This document shows, one piece after another, positions 33,701 to 43,619 of a DNA stretch of 64,000 nucleotides (positions are counted from its first letter, which is position 1; each line of letters opens with the position of its first letter). The notes beneath the pieces were generated by a model. The model saw only the letters and a program-made list of their open reading frames with translations. It did not search any database and was not told where the DNA came from. The position numbers were made by a program, and so were the translations under genes. Source of the stretch: Fragilariopsis cylindrus CCMP1102 (lineage: Eukaryota; Bacillariophyta; Bacillariophyceae; Bacillariales; Bacillariaceae); assembly GCA_900095095.1 (NCBI GenBank), contig FMBT01000308.1, forward strand, positions 62,001 to 126,000, given 5' to 3'.

Positions 33701-35304
33701 CTAGTCCAAAACCCATGTTTTCAATACTTGATCGATCCCACCTGATACCATGACTGGCAACGTATGATGCATATCCAATGCTGTTACAAAATGACTATGT
33801 GCATTGTTTAATGTTCTCAAACATCTGTTGGCTTTTATATCAAATACTCGAATTGTTCGATCGTCCCCTCCACTGATGATATAATTCCCCGATGGATGGA
33901 TAACAACCGATTTGACCCAATTTTCATGAGCTGAAAACACCGCAAGACACGAGGCGGATGCTAACGACCAAAGTCGGACCGTTCGATCCCGTCCCCCACT
34001 AGCAAGATAATCTCGGACCGTTTCCTTATGTTTAGCGTTACTTCCTCCAGCTCTATCCTTACCAAATGCTTCTTCAATCACAAACGAAAGAGATTCTATA
34101 ACGTGTTCATGTCCTCGCAATTCGCATAATTTTTGTTTGGTGTTGACGTTAGCATCATACACGTTGATTACTGGATCATTCCCTGCCGATGCCCAAACAG
34201 CTCCATCGTGTGAACGTACGGCAAGTGTTCTAACCCAGTCTGTATGATCTGTAAAGGTATGATCACAAAATCCAGTTTCCATATCCCACAACTTAACTGT
34301 TTGATCCCTACTAGCACTTAATAAATGCTTTGCGTTGGCCGCGACAATATCCATTCCCGTTGATGAATCTTCCGACGCAGAAGGGATGATATTTTGTAAT
34401 GGAAGAAAAATAATAGAAGAAATAGTATGATCATGTCCTCGCAAAGTTCGGACGCAATTGTAGGTAGAAAAATCCCATAGTTTGATGGACAAATCATTGG
34501 AACATGATGCTAAATAGTTTCCCATCGGAGTAAAAGCTAGTGAATTGACGTTATTAGTATGACCTTTCAGGGTCTTCATATAATCTCCACTCTCGTGATC
34601 CCAAACCTGATTGGATGATCAGGTATCGTCAAGTATTTTATCAATTATTTAGTTAATGCCATTATATGATCGGCCATCGACGTTCATCAAAAATCATTAA
34701 GTTAATTTTATATGTGAGTGTGATATTTGTATGTGGACTCTCAAAAACAAAACTACATCAGACAAGTGTGTTTTCCTTTCCTTTTTTTCTCACAAAATAG
34801 TACAGTACTCATTCATTCAACAAATTCTCTTTTTTTCTCTCTCTCTATAAAAAAACTTACCTTGATTGATCCATCTTCACTTCCACTGACTACTACCGTA
34901 AAGACAGGATGTACCTTTAAACACGTTATCGGTGCTGAATGGCCTGCTAGTGTTTCAGCACAAGGTAATCGAGGGAGCATTCGTCGTGATACACCACCAC
35001 CACCACCGTTCGTAGTATTGCCCGAACTATCACCACCTGTACCTCGATGGGCATGTATTTTTGCATTTTGTGACACAATCCTTTCCAGTTCTAATACCTT
35101 TTTTTGTAATCGTGGTATAGCTGTCCATTTTTTCTCGAGAAGTGGTGTTTTCCCCACATTACTTGTTGTGGTCTTTTTCTCGGTAGCTTTTGGATCAGCT
35201 TCCGCAAATACTTGAGCAGCTCCTTCAAATATATCTCCTTGACTGACAAGGTATTCATAAATTCCCGCGTGCAGGTCTTGTCGTTGTCTATCCGTCAAGA
35301 CCAT
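33701..35304 (-). CDS. LIS1: LIS1 (PAFAH1B1) homologue, LisH and WD40 protein
   Basis: Two exons, 35304-34861 and 34606-33701, with a 254-base intron (GTAAGT...TCAG) and phase 0 give 449 residues. ATG 35304 is used because the open frame before it begins with GTG. The LisH dimerisation motif is at residues 2-33 ([17 protein letters not shown]), followed by a coiled segment ([12 protein letters not shown]), a G-rich linker and seven WD40 repeats with typical GH...WD pairs: [47 protein letters not shown] and NAHSHF. The spacing and the last repeat ([10 protein letters not shown]) match LIS1. In other eukaryotes LIS1 binds dynein and supports its activation and nuclear or vesicle movement. Most diatoms keep dynein heavy chains, so the role is plausible. 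Confidence 0.93.
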
Positions 35305-35933
35305 AATCACGTCACGATCCTATCTTGCTGATTGGTTGTCGTCGTTTGTCTTTTTCTTAACTCTTTCTATTGTTGGTTTGACTTAGTATTGCTTACATAA
35401 ACCAAGTACATTACATCATTGTCGTGAAGACGTATTTGTGTTTTGTGATGGTTCTTGTCCTAATTGAAAACTCACGTTTTTTTCAAAATTCGAAGCATGC
35501 GCCCCCAACGGCAGTAAATTTTAGAGATCAGTTGTCCACATTTAACGTGACTGGATTGAAAAAATCAAGAAAATCACAGCATTTTCCTGCAGGAAAAGAT
35601 GTCATTGTGGACAGCAGTAATATCATCCCACTCGTGGATAATCAATCAATCAAAGAATAGTCGAGTCGAGTCGAGTCGTCTTTTGTTTTTAAAAAAATCA
35701 ACAATGATACATGATTGTAGAAGCGAAATCTAATAGTAGAAAACTAAACCACTACAGTAATAGAAATACCTGTTGTATCGGAACCCTTGTAATAACAAGA
35801 CAAGGACAAAGGCAAAGGCGTGTCATTCGAGTAAGGAGGGGTGAGAAAAAGAAAAGATCAGGCGTTCACGATTGTCAATAGCAAGAGAAGAAAGAAAGAA
35901 AGAAAGAAAATAGACGAAAAGAAAAAAAAAACC
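35305..35933. other. divergent intergenic region
   Basis: This lies between LIS1 and the SET-domain gene. A 69-codon ORF from ATG 35448 to 35660 is open but unlike any family. There is a (GAGTC)n run at 35662-35676 and an AAAG-type repeat in the 5' leader of the SET gene (35886-35910). Confidence 0.45.
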
Positions 35934-38402
35934 ATGAGAATTCACGGATGTTTTGTTGTTACCATGATAGTGGTTGCCACAATGAGCAATACCGTACAAA
36001 TGGTATCATCGGCAAGACAAAGGAGTCCTGATTTTGATGATGTGAAAGATGCGGACGATTATGATGATTCGAAATGTGGTCTATACCTGGCAACATCCTC
36101 GACCTCTGATCCAGATGAAGAACAGACTAAATGGGGTGTCTATGCAGGAAAAGATATTGAATCGGATTCACCAATTGGTTATGGTGATGTTGCAATCCAT
36201 ACCTTCCATTTCATGGCGAATAATATCTGGATGGATACAGAAACAGAAGAAATTATGGACGATCTTGATAAGAATGAACTTGCTAATATTGTGGATTGGT
36301 TTGAACAATTTGTTTGGGTACCAAATTCCAGTGGTGGGTACGTTTTACGTTTACGTCTAAACTTGCTACAGACTGTTTATCTCGTCAGGTCTTCTCGCTC
36401 ACTACTATTTTTGTTCTCCTAACTTTGCATTGCATTGCTTTGTATTCTATTCTATTCCAGTCAATATGAATTGGAGGATACAAATAATGGTGCTAAAATT
36501 GTGACAGCTATTCCCGGAACGGGTGTACTTGGTGGATATAATCCTAAAATGACAAATGCTGATTGGAATCATTCTAGTGCCTACCATCGAGATGCCTGGA
36601 ATGAATATCCAGAGGAAGCACATCCTGGTCGGGGTGCGTACACTAATTACTTTGGATTAGAATTAGCATCAAAAGAAGTTATTCCAGCTGGGAGAGAAAT
36701 CTTCGTTGAGGTACGTTATAATTATACGTTACGTTTCTACTTCTACGTTCTATACGTTACGTAATATATACGAATATATACATTTGTTTTGCGCTGAATT
36801 GTCATCTGACTGACAATTGAGTCCATTGATTTTTTTCTTCGGTTTGTTGTTGTTTCTTGAAATATGATTGTGTATATTAAAGTATGGCGATAATTGGCAA
36901 GATGAAAATGGTGATAAAGAGAAGGAAAGTCTAACTAAAAAGGATTACGGTCGAGTCGATCAAACTATTGAAAAAATGATCCAATTCTTTCACAAACATG
37001 AAAGTAAGTTAGATGAAGGTTCGAAGAAGAAAATCTATGAATTCTTACGACGCGATGTTATGCTTGCTGCAGCAGGATCTGAAAAAGGTAAACAAATCCA
37101 TAAGATGTTACCTGATGATCCTGCTGAATTGAAAGATATTTTGGAGGACGGAGGATCCTTTGCGTCAAAAGCACCGGGTTCGGTACGTTCTATAGAATGG
37201 TTAGAAGCGAATGGGTTATGTATGGACAATATTAAGCCAGGTCCATCCACTATTCCGTACGCCGGACGTGGGGCATTTGCAACTAGAGACATCAAGGAGG
37301 GAAATCTTGTTTCACCGGTCCCATTGATTCATATTTCAGATGAAACTGTCCTTGATATGCATCCAGTTGAAAGTGTTAGTTATAGGAATGATCCTGATGA
37401 GGAAGCTGAATCTTTGTTCGTTCGTGAGAGTGATGAAAGAATTGGTATTCAATTATTAATGAATTATTGTTTCGGTCATCCCGAGTCATCTATGATATTT
37501 TTCCCCACAGGTGCTGTAGCAAGTTATATCAATCATGGATCATCGAAGGAAAAGGTCAATGCGAAAATAGTCTGGTCGGACCATCCTAACAACCACAAAG
37601 ATTGGTTAGATGAAGAGTTACAACCGTTTAACTCAATGGGAGGACTCGTATTGGAAATTGTTGCTACGAAGGATATCAAGGAGGGAGAAGAAGGTAAGAG
37701 GACAACAGAATCGATTTTTGTCTACTATTTATTAAAAGACGACATACTATGAAATAGCCTACTTGTATCATCATCTGTCTTTGATGTAACATTACCGTAT
37801 CTGAATTCAATATTTATTTTCGTTGTTCGTTGTTCGTTGTTCGTTGTTCGTGTGCAGTTCTCATTGATTATGGCGATGAATGGCAGGATGCCTGGGATAG
37901 GCACGTTGCGATATGGAATGAGAATAAAGAGAAGTCCTGGCCATTGCAAGCCCTTGATTTGAATCAGATACACAAGAAGAAGGTATTTCGCACAAAATTC
38001 GAAGAATCGTACCCGGACAATGTTATGATGAAATGCTTCCTCATGGTTAAAAAACCAGCCGGTGATGAAATAGAAACTGATGAGAAAGGTCGGAAGATTC
38101 GTATCTGGTCTGAGTCTGAATCAGGAAAACCAAATATTGTTAGCAACAATTTATTTGACTGCGAAATTCTGTCACATGAAGATACACCCGCAGGTCACTC
38201 ATACAACGTACTTTGGTCTAGTGGATCCACAGAAACTCTCGTCAAGGGAGTCCCTCACAAGGCCATTGTGTTTTTAGACAAACCTGAGGAGGGAGATCAA
38301 CATATTTGGAATAGTTTTCGTCATTATATTAGCCTGGGTGATATATTTCCCAAAAAATGGCGCGATCTCTATCGTGAAAAAGATGGTAATAATGAAGAGT
38401 AA
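35934..38402 (+). CDS. secreted or luminal protein with two SET-like domains
   Basis: Four exons (35934-36337, 36461-36710, 36883-37693, 37858-38402) with consistent phases give 669 residues. The N-terminus is a signal peptide (CFVVTMIVVATMSNTVQMVSSA), so the protein enters the secretory route, unlike histone methyltransferases. Two SET-like units follow. Unit 1 includes KWGVYAGKDIESDSPIGYGD, HPGRGAYTNYFGLELASKEVIPAGREIFVEYGDNW. Unit 2 has GRGAFATRDIKEGNLVSP, GAVASYINHGSS (the NH pair of SET proteins) and IVATKDIKEGEEVLIDYGDEW. In unit 1 the N-H motif is replaced by WNHSSAYHRD. A C-terminal domain of about 160 residues contains SHEDTPAGHSYNVLW. SET domains transfer methyl groups to lysine; the luminal substrate is unknown. 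Intron 3 ends in a TTCGTTG repeat before the acceptor. Confidence 0.82.
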
Positions 38403-38602
38403 GATGACTACGAAGAAGAGCAATAATTAGTAGAATAAAATGAAACGTTTTAGTGTTTAAAATTGTGAAGAAAAGTATTCAATACAACTGGACTTTTTTT
38501 TAATTAAATATATTTCCCCACCAAAGCAAAGTAACAGTCATATCTATTTTGATATAGTTTTTATCGAATAAATGACCATGGAATAATGAAGTATGAGATA
38601 AT

Positions 38603-40426
38603 TCATACATAGTCGGATTGAACTAGTGGTGATGGATGATTTTCCTCAGCTATAGCATCAGATTCCATATCCTCTTCATGTTCATAGTTATAATCTATAT
38701 ATGCTTGCATTCCTGGACCAAATGACACCAGTACAGTGTCCTCGTCAGTGGTACCTGTAGTAGCAGGGGGAGGAAATGTCATAACTATTGTACCCCCACC
38801 ACCCTCCTCCTCATCTGCGTCGTCTGTGTTGTCGTCGCTGCCCGGCAAGCCTTGATTAGACACAAACGGTAATTCGATACGATGACGTAATGTTTCGGAC
38901 AAATCGTCTTCCTCTTCGATGAAAAGTTTTGGTATCGTCAGCGGAATCATTTCCAAAGGTAAATTATGAATAATATCATTACTATCCTCATTTAGAGTTG
39001 TTGATTCTGACAAGTTTAGTATACATCCTCGAATTGCATTGTCCAGTACTTTCACGTTTGCGGGTCGCCGAAATTGCCATATATTTACAAGAAACGTAAC
39101 ACGAAACGCCGCTGTTGGTGCTTCCTCTCTTTCCTCCTCTAACGTTTGTCCGCAACTATTAAGATCTTTTTCATTTTGCGAGATAATTTTCTCAATATTG
39201 TTGTCGATAGTGGTTCTGCCATTGCTACTGTCGTTTTCTTTCGGGGACGGTGGTGTCGATGACGATAACAACAGAGATGGATGCGATGGAGCCCCGTGTA
39301 GTAACCTACCATCAAAAACAAGATGCTTCCCTACACGAGGTCGACTCACCAACATACTTGACATCACTTCATCCTCGCTTTGGGTATAAGTATGGTCAAA
39401 GACGATCGTCGGAGCTGCTGCTGATGTTGCCATTTTTTGTGTTGTTGCAGTCACTGATGGTGCTGTCAAATACGTCACCGTAGATAGCGTTGGAAATGAA
39501 CCGATACCAAAAGTTTCGGCTAACGCCTCATCTTTGTCATAATGTAAGTCAATTGAAGATGAATTCGTATGAGGAGGAATAGCAGTGTCGTTCGAAACGG
39601 TATTATTATTACCGTCATCGTCACTATTTTCGGTCGCAGTTGTGGCGACATTTGTTACAGGAATATTCTTGACCTGAACCCACCATTCAGCACCTCCTTT
39701 CAAAGCGTGCTGATCATCGCCACTACTGCCATCATCATCACCAAGAAGAGTGACTCGATAACGCTCTTGATGCGATTGATATATACTCCAAGCAAGAGTT
39801 TCCAACAGACACAGTTTTTTTGGTCGAGATACGTCGACGTCGTCGTTACTGCTATTGTTATTGTCGTCGTCCCTACTAGTGCCGATGAGTGTTTTGTCTA
39901 TCCAAAGAGTCTCTTTGGTGTGGCGTATCAGCTCCCGTGCCTGTTGTATTAGTAAAGTTGCAAGATTTTTATTATCTCCGTCTTGTAAACTTGGAATATC
40001 AAAAACCTCTTGAATATATGAATTCGAAGAGGAAGAATCTTGTTGTTGCTTTCGTTGTGCTTGTCGTCCACTAGAGCAGGAAGTTGGTAGTGTTACTCCT
40101 AGTCGTTCTGCTTCTCGTAAAGATTTTTCATAGAGTTTACAAGTTCCTAAACGATGACAGTCGCAATAACTGGGTCCCATTGCAACGTATTGCACATCGA
40201 CGCAACTATTGCCGTCATGACAAACCTCGGCACATGATTGACATACGCAAAGCGGTGAGTTGCTGTTGGTGTTGTTGGTGTTGTTACTGTTTTCTTCTTC
40301 TGGTAAGAAGCAGTCGTTGCAAAGGAAAATGGCTTGGAATGTAGCATTATTTCCCGTTACAGGGAGGGTACAAAAACGGTTCTCAGTGTCGTCGGCTTCG
40401 GCTTCGGCATCGACATCGGCGTCCAT
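38603..40426 (-). CDS. UBR-type zinc finger fused to 2-oxoglutarate dioxygenase-like domain
   Basis: A single exon of 607 codons. Residues 17-97 have the cysteine pattern of a UBR box as in UBR7: RFCTLP, LCNDC, LCVCQSCAEVCH, then GPSYCDCHRLGTC. UBR boxes bind basic N-terminal residues of proteins (N-degrons) or histone tails. The C-terminal part contains EWWVQVKN, DLHYDKDE (HxD, H295/D297), STVTYLT, TIVFD, RPRVGKHLVFDGRLLHGAP (distal His 377) and FRVTFLVNIW (Arg that would bind 2-oxoglutarate), in the order of Fe(II)/2-oxoglutarate oxygenases. Low-complexity acidic inserts separate the strands. The combination suggests an enzyme guided by the zinc finger to a protein target, but the oxygenase call rests on motifs alone. 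Residues about 305-329 lie on a 73-base segment that is copied exactly at 44533-44605. Confidence 0.75.
   Translation of the reverse strand: MDADVDAEAEADDTENRFCTLPVTGNNATFQAIFLCNDCFLPEEENSNNTNNTNSNSPLCVCQSCAEVCHDGNSCVDVQYVAMGPSYCDCHRLGTCKLYEKSLREAERLGVTLPTSCSSGRQAQRKQQQDSSSSNSYIQEVFDIPSLQDGDNKNLATLLIQQARELIRHTKETLWIDKTLIGTSRDDDNNNSSNDDVDVSRPKKLCLLETLAWSIYQSHQERYRVTLLGDDDGSSGDDQHALKGGAEWWVQVKNIPVTNVATTATENSDDDGNNNTVSNDTAIPPHTNSSSIDLHYDKDEALAETFGIGSFPTLSTVTYLTAPSVTATTQKMATSAAAPTIVFDHTYTQSEDEVMSSMLVSRPRVGKHLVFDGRLLHGAPSHPSLLLSSSTPPSPKENDSSNGRTTIDNNIEKIISQNEKDLNSCGQTLEEEREEAPTAAFRVTFLVNIWQFRRPANVKVLDNAIRGCILNLSESTTLNEDSNDIIHNLPLEMIPLTIPKLFIEEEDDLSETLRHRIELPFVSNQGLPGSDDNTDDADEEEGGGGTIVMTFPPPATTGTTDEDTVLVSFGPGMQAYIDYNYEHEEDMESDAIAEENHPSPLVQSDYV
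39442..39514 (-). repeat. 73-base segment copied at 44533-44605 (copy in UBR/dioxygenase gene)
   Basis: The reverse complement of 39442-39514 is identical to 44533-44605. Here it encodes TFGIGSFPTLSTVTYLTAPS and following residues, directly after the HxD motif. Confidence 0.95.
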
Positions 40427-40787
40427 CTTTGATTATGATAGTACAAATATTCATTAGGTTTTATACTGTAAACCTCATCGTCCATCGTCCTCAGTCCATC
40501 ACCCATGCGCGCATCACTGATCACCCATAATAGTAACGATGAGAGGATGAGATAAGGTTTGTTGCTTGTTGTTGTTAAATTGGGGGGGGGGGGTAAAACA
40601 AAGGGGGAGGGTAAAAAGACAAAACTATCGTAATTGAACTACAGTACTATCAAACTAGTGCACAGTAATACGAAGTAGCTATCACAATACTATTGTTGAT
40701 GTGTAAGTTACATCAAGGAAAAATTGCACTAGAATGAAAATACAATGTGATGTCATGTTTCAAAAAAAAATCACTTTCCAATATGAG
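40427..40787. other. promoter-side region of UBR/dioxygenase gene with poly-G
   Basis: It contains a run of 12 G at 40582-40593 and a second G-rich word (AAAGGGGGAGGGTAAAAAG) at 40601-40619. No gene is seen. Confidence 0.5.
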
Positions 40788-42050
40788 CCACTATACTACA
40801 CTAATGAATTAGTTTTTTTTTATTTGTTGAGGTTTGTTCAGGTTTGTTCAGGTTTGTTCAGGTTTAGTTTGGGGTCAAATCCACCAATCTAATTTCAATA
40901 CTAGAAATTAAATGGAACACCTCCTTCTTCTCCTTCTCCCTATTCTCATCCTATTACTCTTGCACATTCATACTACTATCACTGACGCACACCCAAGTCA
41001 AACTGCAGACCTCATCCTAATATTGGCACTATTTGCCACTATACTACACTAATGAATTAGTTTTTTTTTATTTGTTGAGGTTTGTTGAGGTTTGTTGAGG
41101 TTTTGTTCAGGTTTGTTCAGGTTTGTTCAGGTTTGTTCAGGTTTAGTTTGGGTCAAATCCACCAATCTAATTTCAATACTAGAAATTAAATGGAACACCT
41201 CCTTCTTCTCCTTCTCCCTATTCTCATCCTATTACTCTTGCACATTCATACTACTATCACTGACGCACACCCAAGTCAAACTCAGACCTCATCCTAATAT
41301 TGGCACTATTTGCCACTATACTGCACTAATGAATTAGTTTTTTTTTATTTGTTGAGGTTTGTTGAGGTTTGTTGAGGTTTGTTGAGGTTTGTTGAGGTTT
41401 TGTTGAGGTTTGTTGAGGTTTGTTCAGGTTTGTTCAGGTTTAGTTTGGGGTCAAATCCACCAATCTAATTTCAATACTAGAAATTAAATGGAACACCTCC
41501 TTCTTCTCCTTCTCCCTATTCTCATCCTATTACTCTTGCACATTCATACTACTATCACTGACGCACACCCAAGTCAAACTGCAGACCTCATCCTGATATT
41601 GGCACTATTTGCCACTATACTACACTAATGAATTAGATTTTTTTTATTTGTTGAGGTTTGTTGAGGTTTGTTGAGGTTTGTTGAGGTTTTGTTCAGGTTT
41701 GTTCAGGTTTAGTTTTGGGTCAAATCCACCAATCTAATTTCAATACTAGAAATTAAATGGAACACCTCCTTCTTCTCCTTCTCCCTATTCTCATCCTATT
41801 ACTCTTGCACATTCATACTACTATCACTGACGCACACCCAAGTCAAACTGCAGACCTCATCCTGATATTGGCACTATTTGCCACTATACTACACTAATGA
41901 ATAAGTTTTTTTTTTAATTTGTTGAAATTTGTTGAGGTTTGTTGAGGTTTTTTTTTATTTGTGGTTTGTTGAGGTTTGTTGAGGTTTGTTGAGGTTTGTT
42001 GAGGTTTGTTGAGTATTGTTGAGGTTTAGGTTTGTTCAGGTTTGTGCATT
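40788..42050. repeat. tandem array of about 250-300-base units with internal minisatellite
   Basis: Units start with CCACTATACTACACTAATGA at 40788, 41036, 41313, 41612 and 41881. Each unit has a T-run, a variable number of 10-11-base minisatellite repeats (GGTTTGTTGA or GGTTTGTTCA), the word AGTTTGGGGTCAAATCC, and a constant stretch of about 180 bases. Unit lengths are 248, 277, 299 and 269 bases, differing mainly in minisatellite copy number; the fifth unit breaks off after its minisatellite at about 42040. The constant stretch carries an ORF of 46 codons starting ATGGAACACCTCC, complete in units 1, 3 and 4 and shifted in unit 2 by loss of one G. Confidence 0.93.
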
Positions 42051-42162
42051 CAATGACCATTCTTCTTCTTCTATAACAATTCAACTGTCTAAACAACAGG
42101 GCGAGCTAAGTTAGTCCTCAAGATCCCACGGACAAGGGACTAAAAGGAATTTTCCGCTTACT

Positions 42163-43255
42163 GGAACATCCTCGATTTAAAAATAATCGAAAATCGCCGA
42201 ATATTCACAACCCCCACCGAGCGCGCGCGACATGAGATGAATGGTTGGTCGACTCATCACTCGACTCAGAGTCGAGTGCTCGACTCTGAGTCGAGCACTC
42301 GACTCTGAGTCCAGTGATGAGTCAAGCGCTCGACTCTGAGTCGAGCACTCGACTCTGAGTCGAGTGATTTGACTCAATTTCTAGTCTGGTCCAAGGAAAA
42401 TATTTTTTTAAGGTTTTCAATTGTATTACAACATCATAACAATGGGAATGTAATGAATCTTATCTCCATCAATATGGGACCAATTAATACAAACTTTATA
42501 GACGAAATATAGATATTCGTACGCTTAATAGAGACAAAAAGTTTCGCTGTGATTTGATCATTTAGAAAAAATTCTATAGGACAATTACTAAGAATTGAAA
42601 TGGAAAACTACCGTATTCACATCAACATGAAAATGGAAATGTAATGAATCGTATCTCCATCAATATGAGCTCATTTAATACGAACTTCATAAACGAAATA
42701 TAGATATTTGTACTGTTAATAGACACAAAAAGTTTCGCTGTGATTTGGTCATTTGAAAAATATTTTATGAGGATTTATGTGGGTGGCAGGCAATTCCTGG
42801 CGATTCGAATGTGCCTGCCACCCACAATAATCATCATAGCATTTTTTCCAAATGACCAAATTCAACCAAAATTTTACGTGTTTGTTAGGAGTACACATAT
42901 CAATATTTCGTCTATATAGTTTGTATTAAATGGAGCTATATTGGTGGAGCTACGATTTATTACATCCCATTGTCATGATGATAGGATAATTTTTGTTGTT
43001 TAAATACAAGTGAAAACTAGGACACAGGGCCAGGCAAAAAATTGCTTGAGTCGAGCGCTCGACTCTGAGTCGAGTGATGAGTCGAGCGCTCGACTCATCA
43101 CTCGGCTCAGAGTCGAGTGCTCGACTCAGAGTCGAGTGCTCGACTCATCACTCGACTCAGAGTCGAGCGCTCGACTCATCACTCGACTCATGTCCCGCGC
43201 AGGGGGGGTATGATTTTTCGCTGATTTTGGTTTTTTTTTAAATCGAGGATGTTCC
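42163..43255. mobile_element. non-autonomous foldback element with terminal inverted repeats
   Basis: The left end GGAACATCCTCGATTTAAA (42163) is the reverse complement of the right end (to 43255), and the similarity continues inward for about 70 bases to CATGAG. Next on both sides are clusters of nested palindromes built from CTCGACTCAGAGTCGAG words (about 42240-42375 and 43045-43190). Inside lie two direct copies of a 130-base block (42441-42570, 42632-42760) and one inverted copy (about 42845-42975). A perfect 14-base-stem hairpin sits near the centre at 42779-42825. There is no transposase ORF. The flanks share TTACT at the ends of a possible 9-base target duplication (CCGCTTACT and TGTATTACT), which is weak. 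The structure fits a foldback or Mutator-like miniature element. Confidence 0.85.
42779..42825. repeat. central hairpin of foldback element, 14-base stem
   Basis: GTGGGTGGCAGGCA (42779-42792) pairs exactly with TGCCTGCCACCCAC (42812-42825) across a 19-base loop. It is far more GC-rich than its surroundings. Confidence 0.9.
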
Positions 43256-43619
43256 TGTATTACTCAATAGTCAATAGGTGCGCGATAAATCATTATTTTC
43301 AGATTTAGAGATTGAATGCCGAAGGGAACTAAAATAACTAATACGACTGAAAAAGAAATCTCAATATCTCATATTCAATAATATCGATCGATCAACACAA
43401 ACGAAACTCAAAAATATTTTTGGATGTTTCACTCACCGTGGACATTGCAACGACTAATGATGGATGATTTAGCGATCGACTTTCGTTTCCTCCAAGATGA
43501 ATTCCTTGTACAAGGATTGTCCAGCAAACACCGACTGAACTGTGAACTTTTTCCTCACACATTTATTCATCAGAACAAATAATAGAACGAACAACTATTC
43601 TTAAATTAATCTATCAAAG
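43256..43619. other. upstream region of the chimeric gene
   Basis: This follows the foldback element and contains dispersed repeat copy B (43324-43416). No ORF of note. Confidence 0.5.
43324..43416 (+). repeat. dispersed repeat copy B (partner at 3861-3955)
   Basis: Nearly identical to the reverse complement of 3861-3955. It lies about 200 bases upstream of the ATG at 43620 and about 70 bases past the foldback element. Confidence 0.8.

Noticed and set aside
40788-42050. Regularly spaced repeats resembling a CRISPR array
   Set aside because: Units are 250-300 bases, contain a simple minisatellite and near-identical rather than unique spacers, and the genome is eukaryotic. It is a satellite-type tandem array.
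42177-43213. Short ORFs made of Leu/Asp/Ser/Glu/Arg repeats at both ends of the foldback element
   Set aside because: They are translations of the nested CTCGACTCAGAGTCGAG palindromes and occur in mirrored form at each end, so they are not genes.
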